From Brevibacterium spongiae (GTDB lineage: Bacteria; Actinomycetota; Actinomycetes; Actinomycetales; Brevibacteriaceae), in assembly GCF_026168515.1 (NCBI RefSeq), contig NZ_CP093443.1, positions 2,294,001-2,358,000 on the forward strand: DNA of 64,000 bases. Direction: 5' to 3'. The translations under genes were made by a program, and so were the position numbers. Of this stretch, positions 17,937-27,214 are shown piece after piece. How positions within the stretch are numbered: position 1 is the first letter of the stretch; every line of letters begins with the position of its first letter. The notes beneath the pieces are model-generated. The model had not been told where the DNA came from. It saw only the letters and a list, made by a program, of their open reading frames with translations, and did no database searches.

Positions 17937-19725
17937 TCCTCGTCTCCTCTGGCAGCGGGCTTTCTGCCAGACTAACCGATGAGACCGCACCGGGGGTCTC
18001 GGCGCCTCGGTTCTCCGTTGCGGCGACGTCGAGGCTCTCCCGTTTCGCGGGTTCGTTCTTCAGCGTCTGCGCCAGCGGAGTGTTGGGCAGGAAGCAGAGG
18101 AAGATGAAGCCGAGCACTGCCAGCGGGGCCACCCACAGGAACAGCGGGACGAGGGCGTCGTTGTAGGAGTTGATGATCAGCGAGTGGATCGGCTCCGGCA
18201 GCTTCGACACGATCTCCGGGGTCAGTCCTGTCGAGGAGAGCTTCGGCAGGTGACCCTGCGGGGCCGCCTTCGCGATCTCGGTGATGCCGTCCTTGATGTT
18301 GTCCATGAGGCGCTGGGTGAACACGGAGCCGATGAAGGCCATGCCGAGGGTGGCACCGACCTGGCGGAAGTAGTTGTTCGCTGCGGTCGCGGTGCCGACC
18401 ATCTTCACGGGGAAGGCGTTCTGGACGACGAGGACGAGCGTCTGCATGCTCAGTCCCAGGCCGAGTCCGAGCAGTGCCAGGCAGCCGATGGTCTCCCAGG
18501 CCGAGCTCTCGGCCTTCAGCTGGGAGAGCAGGACGAGCGAGGCTGCCATGATGAGGATGCCGGCCAACGGGTACTTCTTGTACTTGCCGGTCCGCGAGAC
18601 GATGAAGCCGACGAGCGTCGAGGACACGAGCATGGTGCCCATCATCGGCACCATCATCAGTCCGGCGATCGTGGCGTCGATGCCGTGGACCATCTGCAGG
18701 TAGGTGGGCATATAGGAGAGCACGCCGAACATGCCGATGCCGACGAAGAGACCGGCGATCGTGCACAGGAGGAAGTCCCGGTTGGTGAACAGGTACATGG
18801 GGATGACCGGTTCGCTCACCTTGAGTTCGACGAAGACGAAGGCGATGGCGGCGATGACGCCGGTGACGATGAGTCCGTTGATCTGCCAGGATCCCCATGC
18901 GAAGTCGTGGCCGCCCCAGGCGGAGACGAGGACGATGCAGGAGGTGACGACGGAGATCAGCGCCATGCCGAAGACGTCGACCTTCGGGCGGGGACCGCTG
19001 CCCCTGGCGTGCTTGGGCACCTTGAGGAAGATCGCGGCGGCGATGAGGGCGATGATGCCCAGCGGGAAGTTGATGGCGAAGGCCCAGCGCCAGCCGGGGC
19101 CTTCGGTGAGCCAACCGCCGATGAGCGGTCCGGCCACGGAGGACACCGCGAATGCCGAGCCCATGATGCCCATGTATTTGCCGCGTTCACGCGCGGGCAC
19201 GACCGAGGCGATGATCGACTGTGAGAGGATCATCATCCCTCCGCCGCCGATGCCCTGGAGGACGCGGCCGAAGATGAGCGTCGACATCTCGTTGGCGATG
19301 AGCGCGAAGACCGACCCGAGCAGGAAGCAGCAGATCGCGAACATGAACAGCGGTTTGCGTCCGAACAGGTCGCCGACCTTGCCGTAGACGGGCATCATGA
19401 TCGTCGAGGCGAGCATGAATGCGGTGGAGACCCACAGCATCTGGTCGACGCCGTCGAGTTCGCCGACGATCGTCGGCAGGGCGGTGGCGAGCACCGTCTG
19501 GTTGAGGGAGAACATGAACATTGCGATCATGAGGCCCACGAAGAGCAGGATGATCGCCGAGGTGGTCATCGGTGCCGTGTCATCGCCGGGTGTCGCCGGT
19601 GCCTCGGTGGCCGAGGAGGTTGTCTGGGGTTTCACTGTCATCGTCTCGGTTTCGATATCGCGGTTGCTTCTCATCACGGCTTTCGTCTGTTTCGTCGTCT
19701 CGTTCGTCATTCGCGGCCTGTTCAC
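17878..19725 (-). CDS. MFS exporter of the DHA2 (EmrB/QacA) drug:H+ family
   Basis: A 615-residue transporter with about 14 membrane helices. The first helix carries NQTVLATALPTIVGELDG, followed by the motif A region YGKVGDLFGRKPLF and motif C-like GPLIGGWLTEGPGWRWAFAINFPLG, all typical of DHA2 exporters. A large loop between helices 13 and 14 is predicted to be outside (about residues 480-540). The polar C-tail is unusually long. The GTG at 19725 overlaps the TetR stop as GTGA; ATG at 19710 is an alternative. The gene sits between its likely TetR repressor and a dehydrogenase, an arrangement typical of inducible efflux loci. Toxic substrates cannot be predicted from the sequence. Confidence 0.92.
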   Translation of the reverse strand: MNRPRMTNETTKQTKAVMRSNRDIETETMTVKPQTTSSATEAPATPGDDTAPMTTSAIILLFVGLMIAMFMFSLNQTVLATALPTIVGELDGVDQMLWVSTAFMLASTIMMPVYGKVGDLFGRKPLFMFAICCFLLGSVFALIANEMSTLIFGRVLQGIGGGGMMILSQSIIASVVPARERGKYMGIMGSAFAVSSVAGPLIGGWLTEGPGWRWAFAINFPLGIIALIAAAIFLKVPKHARGSGPRPKVDVFGMALISVVTSCIVLVSAWGGHDFAWGSWQINGLIVTGVIAAIAFVFVELKVSEPVIPMYLFTNRDFLLCTIAGLFVGIGMFGVLSYMPTYLQMVHGIDATIAGLMMVPMMGTMLVSSTLVGFIVSRTGKYKKYPLAGILIMAASLVLLSQLKAESSAWETIGCLALLGLGLGLSMQTLVLVVQNAFPVKMVGTATAANNYFRQVGATLGMAFIGSVFTQRLMDNIKDGITEIAKAAPQGHLPKLSSTGLTPEIVSKLPEPIHSLIINSYNDALVPLFLWVAPLAVLGFIFLCFLPNTPLAQTLKNEPAKRESLDVAATENRGAETPGAVSSVSLAESPLPEETRNDGTDDTQLTRNRDSRPAH

Positions 19726-20366
19726 TGCAGGCGCTCGAGGACCTTGAGGAAGAGTCCCAGGGAGTCTTCGAAGATCTCCTTGGTCCCGCCTCTGTCCTCG
19801 ACCACCTCGGGTGATCGCTTGATCGTCTGTCCCGCATGGTTGAGCGGGACGCGGCAGAGCTGGGTGAGCATGCGCGCGCTGCGCTGGGCGGAGTCCTCGG
19901 TCGAGAACTCCTGTCCGAGGTGGCGCAGGCGTCGCAGCACATGGCCGGCGACGATCTCCTCGAGAGCCTCTGCCCGGTCGAAGCTCTTGCTCACGAGTTC
20001 GGGGTAGAGGGCGAAGAGGCGGCGGCGCCTGGCCGGCATCTCCGGATCGACGGAGCCGATGAGCAGCGCTTCGCGGACGAAACGCGCTGTGTCCTCGGCT
20101 AATGTGTCGAGCCCGGAGTCCGCATAGACGTAGTCGTCGGCAAGGCTCTCATCGACGCTGACGTCGGCGCCGAGGCCGACGATTGCGTCTTCCTTCGTCT
20201 CGAAGTAGTTGAAGAAGGTGCGCGTGGACACGCCTGCGTCGGCGGCGATGGTCGCCACGGTCGCGAAGGTGAGACCATCTTCGAGGACTCGGGTGATCGC
20301 GGCCTCGTGGAGGGCGCTGCGGGTCAGCCGGGCCTTCTTCGAGCGCAGGGATTCTTCAACAGGCAT
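19722..20366 (-). CDS. TetR/AcrR family transcriptional regulator
   Basis: A 214-residue repressor. The N-terminal helix-turn-helix region covers SALHEAAITRVLEDGL and TVATIAADAGVSTRTFFNYF; the segment with GVSTRTFFNYFETKED is diagnostic of TetR DNA-binding domains. The remaining 150 residues form the all-helical ligand-binding and dimerisation domain. The frame is open to 20486, but ATG 20366 matches the usual start about 15 residues before the first helix. A 17-bp perfect inverted repeat lies 8 bp upstream (20375-20391), so autoregulation is likely. The stop overlaps the exporter start by 4 bp. Confidence 0.9.
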   Translation of the reverse strand: MPVEESLRSKKARLTRSALHEAAITRVLEDGLTFATVATIAADAGVSTRTFFNYFETKEDAIVGLGADVSVDESLADDYVYADSGLDTLAEDTARFVREALLIGSVDPEMPARRRRLFALYPELVSKSFDRAEALEEIVAGHVLRRLRHLGQEFSTEDSAQRSARMLTQLCRVPLNHAGQTIKRSPEVVEDRGGTKEIFEDSLGLFLKVLERLQ

Positions 20367-20374
20367 AAGACCAT

Positions 20375-20391
20375 TTTGCATCTCATGCAAA
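20375..20391. promoter_or_regulatory. Candidate TetR operator
   Basis: TTTGCATCTCATGCAAA is a perfect inverted repeat of 7-bp arms with a 3-bp centre, 8 bp upstream of the TetR start. Further TGCA words follow at 20403, 20411, 20419 and 20436, mostly 8 bp apart, suggesting an extended or multi-site operator. It would control the whole four-gene operon. Confidence 0.6.
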
Positions 20392-20504
20392 CTTTCACCA
20401 ACTGCAAATCTGCAATTGTGCACTATTTCACTGTGTGCAACCCTGCCCGGACGGTGCAGCGGCCTTCCGCCTCTGCTGTCGAACACGCATCACACGGAGA
20501 TGCG

Positions 20505-22616
20505 TCACATGAGCATCTTGAGCCTGGCGCGATGCTGCTCGAGGGTCTGGAGCTGACCGAGCAGAGTCGCCTGCCCAGCACCATCGGCAGTGTCCTGCCG
20601 CTGCAGGCGGGAGTGCAGCTCCTTGGCGATGCGTTCGAGGTCGTAGTCGAACAGGCGGGCGACGATGCCGCGGGCGAACCGGTCGATGCCGGTGTCTTCG
20701 ATGATCGGCAGCGGGGTGACGATCAGCTGTGCGACATAGGGTCGGAGATCCTCGGCGCTGGCTTCGAGGACTCGCTCGGCCCATTTCGACTGTTCGGAAC
20801 CGGCCGAGCCCAGTCCCCCGGCGGCCTTGATCGCGTCTTGGATCCGCCGGTAGCCGGGGTGTTCGAAGGCCTTGGCCGACAGCGAGTCGAAGAGCTTCGC
20901 GTTGACGGCCTCCGGGTGCTGGAGAGCGACCATGAGGACGCCCTTCTCCGTCTTCAGCCGGGCGGGGCTGATGGGGGCGGAGAGGTTCGAGACGTCGGGG
21001 CGTTCCTCATAGACGTATTCGATCCCGCGTTCGTCGGAGATCTCCCCCGCCGAGGCGGCACCGGGCTCGCGTCCGGTCCCGACCGGTCCGGCCCCGCCCG
21101 CGGCTCCGGTGCCGGTTGCAGGTCTCTGCCCTGCTGCGGATCCCTGCCGTGCCGCGGGCCCAGAGCCCGTCCCCGTCGCAGACCCTGCGGAGCCGCCCTG
21201 CCCTGGTGCCGGCGGTGCGGGCGGTGCCGGCGGCGGGCCCGCGCGGAAGTTCGTCTGCGGGGAAGGCGCCTCGGCGGTCTGGCGGTTCTGCTTCGGCTTC
21301 CGCTGGGCAGTGCGCACAGCGGTCTCCACTTCGTCGATGTCGACGCCGATGCGTCCGGCGACGAAGCGGTAGTAGTGGGTGAGGCTGTTGCGGTCGCGGA
21401 TATCGGTGAGCACATCGGCGGCGGCCTTGACTGCGGAGATCCTGCCTTCGACGGTGTCTAGGTCGAAGCGCGCGATCGCCGTGGTGATGACGAACTCGAA
21501 GAGGGGTTTGCATCCGTCGATGAGTTCGCGCAGGGCCGCATCGCCCTTCTGCATCCGCAGGTCGCAGGGGTCGAGTCCATCGGGTTCGACGGCGACGAAG
21601 GTCTGCGCGGTGAACAGGCTCTCGAATTCGAAGGCCTTGAGCGCGGCCTTCTGTCCGGCGGCGTCTCCGTCGAAGGTGAAGATCACCTGTCCGGTGGGAT
21701 CGTCGCCGAGGAGACGGCGGATGATCTTCACGTGTTCGGCGCCGAAGGCGGTGCCGCAGGTCGCCACTGCCTGATCGACTCCGGCCAGGTGGGCGGCCAT
21801 GACATCGGTGTAGCCTTCGACGACGACGACGCGTTTGGTCTTCGCGATCGACTTCTTCGCCAGGTCGAGGCCGTAGAGGACCTGGTTCTTGTGATAGAGC
21901 GCGGTCTCCGGGGTGTTGAGGTACTTCGGACCCTTGTCATCGTCGAAGAGTCTGCGGGCGCCGAAGCCGATGGTTCGGGCGGTCATGTCCTTGATCGGCC
22001 AGATGACGCGTCCGCGGAACCGGTCGTAGATGCCGCGGCCGCCTTCGCTGGCCAGGCCGGCGGCGAGGATCTCCTCGTCGGTGAATCCTGCCTTGCGCAG
22101 GTGGGAGGTCAGCGCGTCCCAGGACTTCGGGGCGAAGCCGATGCCGAACTCGCGGCTCGATTCGGCGGGGAAGCCGCGACCGGACAGGAACTCGCGACCG
22201 ATCTGGCCGGCCTCGGATTCGAGTGCTTGGGAGAAGAATCGCTGGGCGACCTCGTGCATCTCGAGCAGACGCTGTCGACGGCTGGCCTGTTCCCGGTCAG
22301 GGCCTTTCCCGTCTTCGTAGCGCAGATGCATCCCGGCCTTGCCGGCCAGTGTCTCGACGGCTTCGACGAAGCTGAGCTGTTCGACCTTCTGCAGGAAGGT
22401 GAATACATCGCCGGACTCTCCGCAGCCGAAGCAGTGGTACATCCCGACCTGCGGGCGCACGGTGAACGACGGCGTCTTCTCGTCATGGAAGGGGCACAGC
22501 CCCTTGAGCGATCCGATGCCCGCGGTCTTGAGTGTGACGAACTCTCCGATCACCTCGTCGATGCGGGTGCGGGTGCGCAGTTCGTCGATGTCCTCGCGCT
22601 TGATGAGTCCGGCCAT
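20505..22616 (-). CDS. dnaG: DNA primase
   Basis: A 703-residue primase that makes RNA primers at the replication fork. The N-terminal zinc ribbon has Cys41, His44, Cys62 and Cys65 (CPFH, CFGC). The catalytic core follows with GRVIWPIKD, then the TOPRIM motifs VVEGYTDVMA and FDGDAAGQKA. A Pro/Gly/Ala-rich linker of about 90 residues separates the core from the C-terminal helicase-binding domain. The C-terminus is intact. It starts 3 bp after the dgt stop, so the two are co-transcribed, the common dgt-dnaG order in actinobacteria. Confidence 0.96.
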   Translation of the reverse strand: MAGLIKREDIDELRTRTRIDEVIGEFVTLKTAGIGSLKGLCPFHDEKTPSFTVRPQVGMYHCFGCGESGDVFTFLQKVEQLSFVEAVETLAGKAGMHLRYEDGKGPDREQASRRQRLLEMHEVAQRFFSQALESEAGQIGREFLSGRGFPAESSREFGIGFAPKSWDALTSHLRKAGFTDEEILAAGLASEGGRGIYDRFRGRVIWPIKDMTARTIGFGARRLFDDDKGPKYLNTPETALYHKNQVLYGLDLAKKSIAKTKRVVVVEGYTDVMAAHLAGVDQAVATCGTAFGAEHVKIIRRLLGDDPTGQVIFTFDGDAAGQKAALKAFEFESLFTAQTFVAVEPDGLDPCDLRMQKGDAALRELIDGCKPLFEFVITTAIARFDLDTVEGRISAVKAAADVLTDIRDRNSLTHYYRFVAGRIGVDIDEVETAVRTAQRKPKQNRQTAEAPSPQTNFRAGPPPAPPAPPAPGQGGSAGSATGTGSGPAARQGSAAGQRPATGTGAAGGAGPVGTGREPGAASAGEISDERGIEYVYEERPDVSNLSAPISPARLKTEKGVLMVALQHPEAVNAKLFDSLSAKAFEHPGYRRIQDAIKAAGGLGSAGSEQSKWAERVLEASAEDLRPYVAQLIVTPLPIIEDTGIDRFARGIVARLFDYDLERIAKELHSRLQRQDTADGAGQATLLGQLQTLEQHRARLKMLM

Positions 22617-22619
22617 GGT

Positions 22620-23939
22620 CTAGAGCCGATCCTCCGCCCCGGCGTTGAGGTGGTGGTACAGGGCCCATGCGGAGTGGTCGGTCAGGGAGGCGATCTGGTC
22701 GACGATGACGCGCAGCCGGGCCGCGTCATCGGCGGCTTCGGCATGGTCGGCGCGGAACATCGGGTCGAGGTGCTCCGGATTCTCCGCGTACCATTCGGCG
22801 AGATCGCCGATGACTGCGGCCTGGATATCGTGGAGCCGCAGGCGGTCCTCGGCGACCATGACGGTCAGCGTCGCCATGCCCTTGAGCACGGCGATCTCGA
22901 CCGCTGTGGCCTCGGGGACGACGAGTGAGGCCGAATAGCGGGCCAGCGGCTCCCACCCGTACTCCTCACGAGTCGCCGATTCCGCGGCGCCGATGAACCG
23001 TCCGATGAGCTGGCTGGTCATGTGCTTGAGGCTCGCCTGGGCGCGGCGCGAGCCGTCGAAGGGCTCCCCGGGCCAATAGGCGGCCGCCTGGAGCCGACTC
23101 AGCGCCTTGTCCATCTCTGCGTCCGTGGTCTCCGGCAGGTACCACTGGCGGGTGATCTCGAACAGTGCGGCCCGACGGTTCTCCGAGGCCTGGCTGGAAC
23201 CGAAGTCGGCGAGGTCGAGGTGGCCTGCGACGACGGCGTCTTCGACGTCGTGGACGGAATAGGAGATGTCATCGGCTAAGTCCATGACCTGGGCTTCGAT
23301 GCATTTCTTGCCGTTGTCGATGCCGGAGCGGTAGAAGTCGAAGACGGCGCGGTCATCATCGTAGACGCCGAACTTGCGCACCCCGGAGTCGCGGCGGCCG
23401 GCGGTGGCTTCGGCGCGCGGCCACGGGTACTTCGTCAGTGCGTCGAGGCTCGCCCGGGACAGGTTGAGTCCGGCCGGACGCCCATCCTCGGCGATGACCT
23501 TCGGTTCGATGCGGGTGACCAGGCGCAGGGTCTGCGCATTGCCTTCGAATCCGCCGATGTCCTTGCACAGGGCGTCGAGGATCGTCTCCCCGTGGTGGCC
23601 GAAGGGCGGGTGTCCGAGGTCGTGGGACAGGCAGGCGGTGTCGACGATATCGGGGTCGCAGCCGAGGTAGCGGGCGAGTTCGCGTCCGACCTGGGCCACT
23701 TCGAGGGAGTGGGTCAGGCGGGTGCGCACGAAGTCGTCAGTGCCGGGCGAAACGACCTGGGTCTTCGCACCGAGGCGGCGCAGACCCGAGGAGTGGAGGA
23801 CGCGGGCGCGGTCACGTTGGAAGGCCGAGCGTCGTGGATTCTTTGCCGGTTCGCGCACCCACCGTTCCTCGTCCCATGGCGTGTAGACCGCCACGGTGCC
23901 CGTCCGCACCGAGGTGTGCGGGTGAGTGTCGAAGGGCAT
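22620..23939 (-). CDS. dgt: dGTP triphosphohydrolase-like HD protein
   Basis: A 439-residue HD-domain enzyme that splits dGTP (or other dNTPs) into nucleoside and triphosphate, tuning the dNTP pool. Metal ligands are visible as His77 (LTHSLEVAQ), His106-Asp107 in CLSHDLGHPPFGHHGE and a downstream Asp in MDLADDISYSVHDVEDA. It is about the usual length of the deoxyguanosinetriphosphate triphosphohydrolase-like group. ATG at 23939 is preferred because GGAGG lies 6 bp upstream; the ATG at 23945 overlaps the Dus stop as ATGA but abuts the ribosome site. The Dus-dgt-dnaG order suggests one operon. Confidence 0.92.
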   Translation of the reverse strand: MPFDTHPHTSVRTGTVAVYTPWDEERWVREPAKNPRRSAFQRDRARVLHSSGLRRLGAKTQVVSPGTDDFVRTRLTHSLEVAQVGRELARYLGCDPDIVDTACLSHDLGHPPFGHHGETILDALCKDIGGFEGNAQTLRLVTRIEPKVIAEDGRPAGLNLSRASLDALTKYPWPRAEATAGRRDSGVRKFGVYDDDRAVFDFYRSGIDNGKKCIEAQVMDLADDISYSVHDVEDAVVAGHLDLADFGSSQASENRRAALFEITRQWYLPETTDAEMDKALSRLQAAAYWPGEPFDGSRRAQASLKHMTSQLIGRFIGAAESATREEYGWEPLARYSASLVVPEATAVEIAVLKGMATLTVMVAEDRLRLHDIQAAVIGDLAEWYAENPEHLDPMFRADHAEAADDAARLRVIVDQIASLTDHSAWALYHHLNAGAEDRL

Positions 23940-23941
23940 TC

Positions 23942-25129
23942 TCATCCTCCAGAGATGTCGAGTTCGGCCTCCGACAGCAGCGATTTCCCGCTGGGGTCGA
24001 AGATGCGGGAGTCCAGCCAGCCTTCGGGCAGGTGCGGCTTCTTCGGTCTGGTCGTGCGTCCGCGGGAACCTTCGGCGGCTTCTCCCGGATAGGGAGCGTC
24101 GCGGTCAAGCTGGTCGAGCAGCCCGGCCAGCTCCTCGAGCGAGGAGACCATGGCCAGCTGACTGCGCAGCTCTCCCCCGACCGGATAGCCCTTGAAGTAC
24201 CAGGCGATGTGTTTGCGCAGGTCACGCACACCGTAGAACTCGTCTTCGAAGTGGTCGACGAGGTACTGCCCGTGCTTGTACACAGCCTGCCCGACCTCGG
24301 CGAGGCCGGGACGATGGCGTTCATCGCTGCCGTTGAGGGCATTGGCGAGGTCGCCGAACAGCCAGGGGCGTCCCTGGCAGCCGCGGCCGATGACGACGCC
24401 GTCGCAGCCGGTCTTGGCCATCATGTCCAGGGCATCCTCGGCGGCGAAGATGTCACCGTTGCCGAGCACCGGCACGGTGTCGCCGAGGTGGTCCTTGAGT
24501 CGGGCGATCGCGTCCCAGTCGGCGGTCCCCGAATAGAGATCGGCGGCCGTGCGGCCGTGCAGCGCGACGGCGGCGGCGCCAGCATTGCGTGCGGTCTCGG
24601 CGGCATCGAGGAAGGTGGTGTGATCTGCGTCGATGCCTTTGCGCATCTTCACGGTCACGGGGATCCCGCCGCGGGCCGCCTCGGTGACGGCGGTCGTGAC
24701 GATGGCCTTGAACAGATCCTGCTTCCACGGCAGGGCGGAGCCGCCGCCTTTGCGGGTGACCTTGGGCACGGGGCAGCCGAAGTTGAGGTCGATGTGATCG
24801 GCCCGGTCCTCCTCGACGAGCATCCGCACGGCCTGGCCCATCGTCACCGGATCGACTCCGTAGAGCTGAACCGAGCGCGGGGTCTCGTACGGTTCGTGGT
24901 GGATGATGCGCATGGTCTTCGGACTGCGCTCGACGAGGGCACGGGTGGTGACCATCTCGGTCACATAGAGACCAGCCCCGTACTCGCGGCACAGGCGGCG
25001 GAAGGCGGTGTTCGTGATCCCGGCCATCGGGGCGAGCACGACCGGTGAGGACAGCTCGATGGGGCCGATGCGCAGAGGTGCTGCGGGCTTCGGGGATGCG
25101 GTTTCTGGGGCAGGACTGATAACACTCAC
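23942..25129 (-). CDS. dusB: tRNA-dihydrouridine synthase
   Basis: A 395-residue FMN-dependent flavoprotein reducing specific uridines in tRNA D-loops. It has a TIM barrel with VVLAPMAGITNTAFRRLCREYGAG, the catalytic Cys119 in DLNFGCPVPKVTRKGGGSAL, VTVKMRKGID, VALHGRTA, VLGNGDIFAAEDA and VVIGRGCQGRPWLF, followed by a helical C-terminal tRNA-binding domain. This matches the DusB group. The first gene of the probable Dus-dgt-dnaG operon. Confidence 0.92.
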   Translation of the reverse strand: MSVISPAPETASPKPAAPLRIGPIELSSPVVLAPMAGITNTAFRRLCREYGAGLYVTEMVTTRALVERSPKTMRIIHHEPYETPRSVQLYGVDPVTMGQAVRMLVEEDRADHIDLNFGCPVPKVTRKGGGSALPWKQDLFKAIVTTAVTEAARGGIPVTVKMRKGIDADHTTFLDAAETARNAGAAAVALHGRTAADLYSGTADWDAIARLKDHLGDTVPVLGNGDIFAAEDALDMMAKTGCDGVVIGRGCQGRPWLFGDLANALNGSDERHRPGLAEVGQAVYKHGQYLVDHFEDEFYGVRDLRKHIAWYFKGYPVGGELRSQLAMVSSLEELAGLLDQLDRDAPYPGEAAEGSRGRTTRPKKPHLPEGWLDSRIFDPSGKSLLSEAELDISGG

Positions 25130-25238
25130 GAGACCATTATCCCAGTGCAGTCAAAATCGCACATTCTCGCCCTCGTTCTCCGTCTCCGTCATGGCCCGAT
25201 CTGCTGCGCTGTTCTGCGGGCTTCCCCGTCCTGTTGCG

Positions 25239-26966
25239 TCATCTCTTCGTGTCAACCGAATCGGTGCGCAGAAATTCCCGGACGTCCCATTCGATGTCGA
25301 CGGCGAGTTCGGCGGCGAGCCGATCGTCGTGGGTGACGATGACCATCGCCCCGCCGAATCCCTCGAGCGCGGTCACGAGGGCTTCGAGTGAGGACAGGTC
25401 GAGGTTGTTGCCCGGTTCGTCGAGGATGAGCAGCTGCGGGGCGGGATCCTGGAGGAGCCCTGCGGCGAGGGCGACGCGGAAGCGCTCACCGCCGGACAGC
25501 GTCGCACAGATCTGGTCGGTGCGGCCGGCACGCAGTCCCATCGCAGCGAGCACTTCGTGGACGCGGTGCGGATCGAGGCTCGGGTTGTCTGCGCGCACAG
25601 CCTCCATGACGGTGAGTTCGGGCGGCAGCCGGTACTGCTGGTCGAGGTGGGCCGCAGGAACGCCGACCGTGATCGCCAGCTCCCCGAAGAGCTCCGCGAC
25701 CGGCGGGCCGGGTTCAGCGGTTGCTCGGCCGTATTCGACGACTTCTGCCTCCCCGCCCGCAACGGGGGCTGTCGGACCCGCGCCGCCTCTCGCGCCGAGC
25801 TCTCGGTCCTCTCCCGCGGCCGACATGATGGCGGCGAGCAGAGTGGACTTGCCCGCTCCGTTCGGTCCGGTCAGTCGGATCCGCTCGGGTCCGACGAGCT
25901 GCCGCGGTCGTTCCAGGCTCACCGAGGCGACCTCGAGGACGCGTTTGGATGCGTGCACCTGAGTGTCCGGCAGGTCGAGGCGTACGCTCGCTGAGCGGCG
26001 CAGCGCATCCTTGGCAGTGGTGAGTTCGTCCCAGGCCGCTGATTCGTCGGCGGCTTTGTCGCCGCGGCGTTTGGCTGCAGACTTCTCCGCGAAGTGAGCC
26101 ATAGCGTTGGCTGCGATCCGGGGACGACGCTTATTCAGTTTGTCCTTCGCCCCTTTCTGCTCGCTGCGGGCGAGTTTCGTCTCCAGTTCGATTCGCTGTC
26201 GCTTCTCGACCTGGTGGGACTTCTTCGCATCGGTGACCTTCTGCTGTTTCGCCTCCTCTTCGGCGGCGACCATGGCTTCATAGTCATCGAAGTTCCCGCC
26301 GTAGACGCGCAGACGGTCGGTCATCTCGATGATCGAGTCCATGTGCTCGAGCAGGGTGCGATCATGTGAGATGACGAGCGTGGGACCGCGACGGGCGGTG
26401 AGCAGGGAGCTCAGCAGCTGCCGACCACCCTCGTCGAGGTTGTTGCTCGGTTCGTCGAGAATGAGCCAGTTGTCCGCGACCAGAGCCGCCCGTGCCAGGC
26501 CGATGCGGGTGGCCTGTCCGCCGGAGAAGCTGCTGAGGCTGCGATCGAGGTCGCCAGGGTCCAGCTGCAGGCCGAGATCCGCTGCGGCCGCCAGCGCCTG
26601 CTCTTCGATGTCCCAATCGTCGGCGATGAGCGCGAAATCGGTTTCGCCCGCGTCCCCGTTCAGCGCGCGATGCAGTGCAGACCGGACGTCCGCAATGCCG
26701 AGGGCCGCGTCGACGCGCTGGGCCGAATGCGGCAGCAGCTGGTCGACGTAGACGGCGCTGTCCGCGCCGGTGATCGTGCCGGTGATCCTGCCGAGGGTGG
26801 CCGGCATGTGGCCGGCGAGCAGTTTCGCGAAAGTCGATTTGCCGATCCCGTTGTCACCGACCAGTCCGACAAGTTCGGCCGGAATCGTGGCGGTCAGCTG
26901 GGAGAAGATCTCGGTATCGTCGCCGAGGCGGTAGTCCAGTCCGGAGACAGTGATTGCTGAAGGCAT
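25239..26966 (-). CDS. ABC-F family ATP-binding protein
   Basis: A 575-residue protein with two ATP-binding domains and no membrane segments, so it belongs to the ABC-F translation factors and ribosome-protection proteins, not to transporters. Walker A motifs are GDNGIGKST and GPNGAGKST; signatures are SFSGGQATRIGLA and LSGGERFRVALA; Walker B motifs are LILDEPSNNLD and LILDEPGNNLD. The linker between the domains is long, basic and helical, as in ribosome-acting members. The second domain carries a Gly/Ala-rich insertion after Walker A. ATG at 26966 has GAGG at 6 bp. Antibiotic protection is possible but unproven. Its leader contains an overlapping upstream frame. Confidence 0.88.
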   Translation of the reverse strand: MPSAITVSGLDYRLGDDTEIFSQLTATIPAELVGLVGDNGIGKSTFAKLLAGHMPATLGRITGTITGADSAVYVDQLLPHSAQRVDAALGIADVRSALHRALNGDAGETDFALIADDWDIEEQALAAAADLGLQLDPGDLDRSLSSFSGGQATRIGLARAALVADNWLILDEPSNNLDEGGRQLLSSLLTARRGPTLVISHDRTLLEHMDSIIEMTDRLRVYGGNFDDYEAMVAAEEEAKQQKVTDAKKSHQVEKRQRIELETKLARSEQKGAKDKLNKRRPRIAANAMAHFAEKSAAKRRGDKAADESAAWDELTTAKDALRRSASVRLDLPDTQVHASKRVLEVASVSLERPRQLVGPERIRLTGPNGAGKSTLLAAIMSAAGEDRELGARGGAGPTAPVAGGEAEVVEYGRATAEPGPPVAELFGELAITVGVPAAHLDQQYRLPPELTVMEAVRADNPSLDPHRVHEVLAAMGLRAGRTDQICATLSGGERFRVALAAGLLQDPAPQLLILDEPGNNLDLSSLEALVTALEGFGGAMVIVTHDDRLAAELAVDIEWDVREFLRTDSVDTKR

Positions 26967-27214
26967 GAGGGTCCTCATTTCGTGTACGCAGAAGCGCCGC
27001 GGGCCCGTGGCACCCGCAGTTCACGGCATGAGGATTCACTTCACTGTCGAGACGTCCTTCGTCGGGAATGGAACACAATCAAGGGTGGACGAATCGCCTC
27101 GGCGAGTCAAGACCTGCCCCGATTACCCCTTCTTACTACCTGACGGCGCCCCAGCAACTTGGCGCCAGGGTGCTGGGAGCCCGTCAGGTAGTTCCGGGGT
27201 TTGGGCGATCGGCC
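26967..27214 (-). other. Leader of the ABC-F gene and spacer after the XRE gene
   Basis: A 248-bp region. On the minus strand a short frame with GTG starts at 27039 and 27024 encodes CHGPAALLRTRNEDPHAF and runs over the ABC-F start in another frame. CCTCATGCC occurs both at the leader and at the true start. The 58-bp palindrome lies at 27135-27192, and a GACCTGCCCCGAT word at 27111 recurs near 35692. No protein-coding gene is evident. Confidence 0.4.
27135..27192. repeat. 58-bp palindromic repeat, copy A
   Basis: It runs from ACTACCTGACGG to CCGTCAGGTAGT and is palindromic over nearly its full length, with a few mismatches and a GGCGCC centre. It starts 22 bp past the stop of the XRE gene. 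Copies B (32725) and C (34122) share most bases, not just the fold. Confidence 0.9.
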
